Shown piece by piece: positions 13,515 through 15,910 of a stretch of DNA of 15,910 bases; within the stretch, counting starts at the first letter, position 1; each line of letters starts with the position of its first letter. The DNA is taken from positions 1 to 15,910 of the forward strand of contig DATBLL010000031.1 in assembly GCA_036555425.1 (NCBI GenBank), in the 5' to 3' direction. The DNA comes from SBBV01 sp036555425. Lineage in GTDB: Bacteria > Pseudomonadota > Alphaproteobacteria > Bin65. Below the pieces are notes generated by a model. The model was not told where the DNA came from. It did no database searches and was given only the letters and a program-made list of their open reading frames with translations. The translations under genes and the position numbers were made by a program.

Positions 13515-13559
13515 TTCCCGGACCGGGCCTCCCCGGACCGGGCCTTCCCGGAACCCTGA
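13515..13559 (+). repeat. 15-base tandem repeat in the leader of the J-domain gene
   Basis: TTCCCGGACCGGGCC (13515-13529) is followed by TCCCCGGACCGGGCC (13530-13544), with one mismatch, and by a partial third unit TTCCCGGAACC (13545-13555). Each full unit contains the palindrome CCCGGACCGGG. The tract runs up to the start codon at 13560 and replaces any recognisable Shine-Dalgarno sequence. Confidence 0.75.
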
Positions 13560-14264
13560 ATGGTCGGCTATCTCGTCCTCGGCGTAGCGCTCGCCATCGG
13601 TTTGACGCTGATCCTGCGCGGGCTGCGCGGCGCGACGGCGAGCCAAGCCATGCGCTGGATCTGGCAGTCGATCGCCGCGGTCTCGGTCGTGGTCGGCATC
13701 TATTTCCTCGCGACCGGACGGCCGAACTACGCGCTGGTTCCCGCGTTCGGCGTGCTCGTCGGCCTCCTGGGCTGGTTGATCGACGCGGCGCTGCGGCCGC
13801 GTAAGCCCAACACCTCGCGCGTCAACACGCGCTTCCTCCGGCTCACGCTCGACCACAGGACCGGGCAGGTGACCGGCGACATCGTCGACGGCCCCTTCCT
13901 GCATCGGCGCATCGAATCGCTGCGCGTCGACGAGCTGGTCGATCTCTTCGTCTACTACAAGCGCGAGGACGAGCCCTCGGCGCGGCTCATCGAAGCCTAT
14001 CTCGACCGCACTTCGCCCACCTGGCGCGCCCGCTACGGCCCCGACGGCGCGCCGAAGCAGGACGCCTACACGGCCTCGGGCGCGGGCGGCCCGATGAGCA
14101 AGAGCGAGGCGCTGCGCCTGCTCGGCCTCCAGCTCGGCGCCACCGCCGACGAAGTGCGCGCCGCCCATCGCCGGAAGCTCCAGGAGCACCACCCCGACCG
14201 CGGCGGCGACCCCGACATGGCCGCCCGCATCAACCAGGCGCGCGACGTGCTGCTGGAAGGCTGA
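13560..14264 (+). CDS. Membrane-anchored J-domain protein (Pam18/Tim14-like)
   Basis: A 234-residue DnaJ-related co-chaperone. The N-terminal part has two to three membrane segments (about 3-20, 33-51 and 57-78). A middle region of about 100 residues has no motif I recognise. A C-terminal J domain (about 179-234) reads MSKSEALRLLGLQLGATADE, ending in HHPDRGGDPDMAARINQARD. The HPD motif (211-213), needed to stimulate Hsp70 ATPase, is intact. The order helix-HPDRGG-helix without G/F or zinc regions and the close match to Tim14 put it in that type-III class. It probably recruits DnaK to the inner membrane. The start at ATG 13560 has no clear ribosome-binding site. It converges on tctA with 5 bases between the stops. 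Confidence 0.88.
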   Translation: MVGYLVLGVALAIGLTLILRGLRGATASQAMRWIWQSIAAVSVVVGIYFLATGRPNYALVPAFGVLVGLLGWLIDAALRPRKPNTSRVNTRFLRLTLDHRTGQVTGDIVDGPFLHRRIESLRVDELVDLFVYYKREDEPSARLIEAYLDRTSPTWRARYGPDGAPKQDAYTASGAGGPMSKSEALRLLGLQLGATADEVRAAHRRKLQEHHPDRGGDPDMAARINQARDVLLEG

Positions 14265-14269
14265 GATTT

Positions 14270-15775
14270 TCAGGGCGGACTGACGGCCGGCTCGCCCAGG
14301 CGCCAGCGCTTGAAGCCGCGCCACGCCATCCCCGCCCACACCAGGATGGTCGCGACGCCGAGCACGCCGGCGATGGGGCGCGCGAAGAAGGCGAGGAACG
14401 AGCCGTCGGACTTGATCATCGAGGTGACGAAGTTCTGCTCGAGCATCGGCCCCAGCACGATGCCGAGGATCACCGGCGCCACCGGGAAGCCGTTCTCCTC
14501 CATCAGGAAGCCGACGACGCCGAAGACCAGCATCACGGCGACCGCGAACGGGCTGTTGGTGATGGCGAAGGCGCCGACGATGCAGAACATCAGCACGATC
14601 GGCATCAGGATCGCGCGCGGCACGGCGAGGATCTGCTTCGCCGTCTTGATCGCGAGCCAGCCGAACGGAATCATGATCACGTTGGCGAGGAAGAAGATCA
14701 CGAAGAGGGCCGTCACCGTTTCCGGCTGGCGCTCGAAGATGAGCGGGCCGGGGATGAGGTTCTTGAGGTAGAGCACGCCGATCACGATGGCGGTGATCGA
14801 ATCGCCGGGGATGCCGAAGACCAGCGCCGGAATCCAGGCGCCGCTCACGGCGGCGTTGTTGGCGGCGCCGCTCTCGACGATGCCCTCGACATGGCCGGTG
14901 CCGAACTTCTCCGGCTCCTTCGAGAAGCGCTTGGCGGTGGCGTAGGTGATCCAGGAGGCGATATCGGCGCCGGCGCCGGGCAGCGCGCCGATGAGGGTGC
15001 CGATCGACGAGCCGCGGAGGATCTGCACCGGATACTTCTTGGTCAGGCGCCACTGGCCCTTCCAGATGCTGCCCTTGACCGCCGCGGCCGGCGGCAGCGG
15101 CGCGCTGGTGGCGGTGAGGGCGCGCAGCACTTCGGCGATCGCGAACATGCCGACCATGGCCGGGATCATCTCGATGCCGCCCATGAGATCGATATTGCCG
15201 AAGGTGAAGCGCGGCTGTCCGGCCGGGTTCTCGAGGCCGATCGTGGCGACGAAGAGCCCGAGGAAGAGCGCGATCATGCCCTTGACCGGCGAGCTCTGCG
15301 CGATGAACACGGCGCAGGTGAGCCCGAGGCAGACGAGCCAGAAATACTCGAACGAGCTGAAGCGGATTGCCACCTCGGCCAGCAGCGGCGCCGAAGTCAC
15401 CAGCACCGCCGTGCCGAAGATGCCGCCGATGGCCGAGAAGACGACGCCGGCGCCGAGCGCGAGCTCGGCCTGGCCCTTCTTGGTCATCGCATAGGCTTCG
15501 TCGGTGTACGCGGCGGAAGCGGGCGTTCCTGGGATGCGCAGCAGCGCGCCCGGGATGTCGCCGGCGAAGATGGCCATGGCGCTCGCGGTCACGATGGCGG
15601 CGAGCGCGGGCACCGGCGGCATGAAGAAGGTGATCGGCACCAAGAGCGCCGTCGCCATGGTCGCGGTCAGGCCCGGCATCGCGCCGACGAAGAGCCCGAA
15701 CAGCGAGGAAAAGGCGATGACCGCGAGAACGTAAGGATCGGCGATCAGCGCCAGCGATTTCAGGATCAGCTCCAT
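14270..15775 (-). CDS. tctA: Tripartite tricarboxylate transporter, large permease subunit
   Basis: A 501-residue, extremely hydrophobic protein with about 11-12 membrane segments, the usual TctA size. Family signatures are in order: GLFVGAMPGLTATMATALLV (27-46), IPGALLRIPGTPASAAYTDE (74-93), GALPGAGADIASWITY (263-278), GTGHVEGIVESGAANNAAVSG (292-312), and ALVFGIPGDSITAIVIG. With TctB and a periplasmic TctC-type protein it imports carboxylates such as citrate using an ion gradient; the actual substrate depends on TctC, which is outside this window. The ATG at 15775 follows the tctB stop by 4 bases, so the two are cotranscribed and probably coupled. The 3' end converges on the J-domain gene. 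Confidence 0.95.
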   Translation of the reverse strand: MELILKSLALIADPYVLAVIAFSSLFGLFVGAMPGLTATMATALLVPITFFMPPVPALAAIVTASAMAIFAGDIPGALLRIPGTPASAAYTDEAYAMTKKGQAELALGAGVVFSAIGGIFGTAVLVTSAPLLAEVAIRFSSFEYFWLVCLGLTCAVFIAQSSPVKGMIALFLGLFVATIGLENPAGQPRFTFGNIDLMGGIEMIPAMVGMFAIAEVLRALTATSAPLPPAAAVKGSIWKGQWRLTKKYPVQILRGSSIGTLIGALPGAGADIASWITYATAKRFSKEPEKFGTGHVEGIVESGAANNAAVSGAWIPALVFGIPGDSITAIVIGVLYLKNLIPGPLIFERQPETVTALFVIFFLANVIMIPFGWLAIKTAKQILAVPRAILMPIVLMFCIVGAFAITNSPFAVAVMLVFGVVGFLMEENGFPVAPVILGIVLGPMLEQNFVTSMIKSDGSFLAFFARPIAGVLGVATILVWAGMAWRGFKRWRLGEPAVSPP

Positions 15776-15779
15776 GGCC

Positions 15780-15910
15780 TCACCAGAGGTAGTTGGTGAG
15801 GATGCCGCGCGGCAGCGGCACGCGCAGCAGATCGCTGAACGCCAGCTGGATCGCGAGCGTGGCGGCGGCGGCGACGATGGCGCCGGTCCGGAGCGAGACG
15901 CCCTGGCGCC
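15780..15910 (-). CDS. tctB: Tripartite tricarboxylate transporter small subunit, C-terminal end
   Basis: Only the last 43 residues lie in the window; the gene continues beyond it. They form a hydrophobic helix (TGAIVAAAATLAIQLAFSDL) ending in the LLRVPLPRGIL motif, which is the normal C terminus of TctB, the small membrane subunit. The TGA at 15780-15782 precedes the tctA ATG by 4 bases. Position and sequence together make the assignment secure despite the short length. Confidence 0.85.
   Translation of the reverse strand, partial: RQGVSLRTGAIVAAAATLAIQLAFSDLLRVPLPRGILTNYLW

Noticed and set aside
14891..15799. Open frame of about 300 codons opposite tctA
   Set aside because: It is highly charged, His/Arg/Asp-rich antisense of membrane-protein codons, a common artefact.

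Overview
The window is very GC-rich, densely coding chromosomal DNA from a free-living alphaproteobacterium. The best lineage marker is a MipZ-type division-plane ATPase (11672-12625), a family essentially confined to Alphaproteobacteria. A tripartite tricarboxylate transporter, a PutA end, a Rieske oxygenase and an acyl-CoA synthetase fit a metabolically versatile soil or freshwater member of the Rhodospirillales/Hyphomicrobiales type. Genus cannot be decided from the sequence. No rRNA, tRNA, CRISPR array, transposase or phage gene was seen, and no stretch longer than 300 bases lacks a gene.

Left part (1-5407). The 3' end of putA (proline catabolism) faces an orphan periplasmic ferric-iron-type binding protein on the minus strand. 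Two Fur/Mur-like dyads lie upstream of that binding-protein gene, in a divergent region shared with a small GlsB/YeaQ-type membrane protein gene. Next come mtgA (monofunctional peptidoglycan glycosyltransferase) and a Rieske oxygenase alpha subunit on the minus strand. The oxygenase is upstream and its end overlaps the mtgA start by 11 bases. A pair of paralogous small secreted proteins (4014-4430 and 4973-5407) with an almost invariant six-cysteine spacing flanks an oppositely oriented RidA-family gene.

Middle (5408-9189). An acetyl/acyl-CoA synthetase and a ketopantoate reductase (PanE family) lie on the minus strand, followed by a divergent exported DUF302 protein. Two copies of a nested palindromic intergenic repeat, with octamer-repeat arms and a GC-rich inner hairpin, flank the panE-like gene. 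A second kind of hairpin repeat lies at the 3' side of the synthetase gene and supplies its last codons and stop.

Right part (9308-15910). A single-subunit molybdopterin oxidoreductase is followed by mipZ, a VWA-domain protein and a membrane-anchored Pam18/Tim14-like J-domain protein, all on the plus strand. The J-protein gene converges on tctA and the end of tctB, the membrane subunits of a tripartite tricarboxylate transporter.

The genes are mostly independent housekeeping and accessory functions rather than one pathway. The candidates for undescribed biology are the six-Cys protein pair around RidA, the MipZ/VWA/J-protein cluster, and the nested palindromic repeat.
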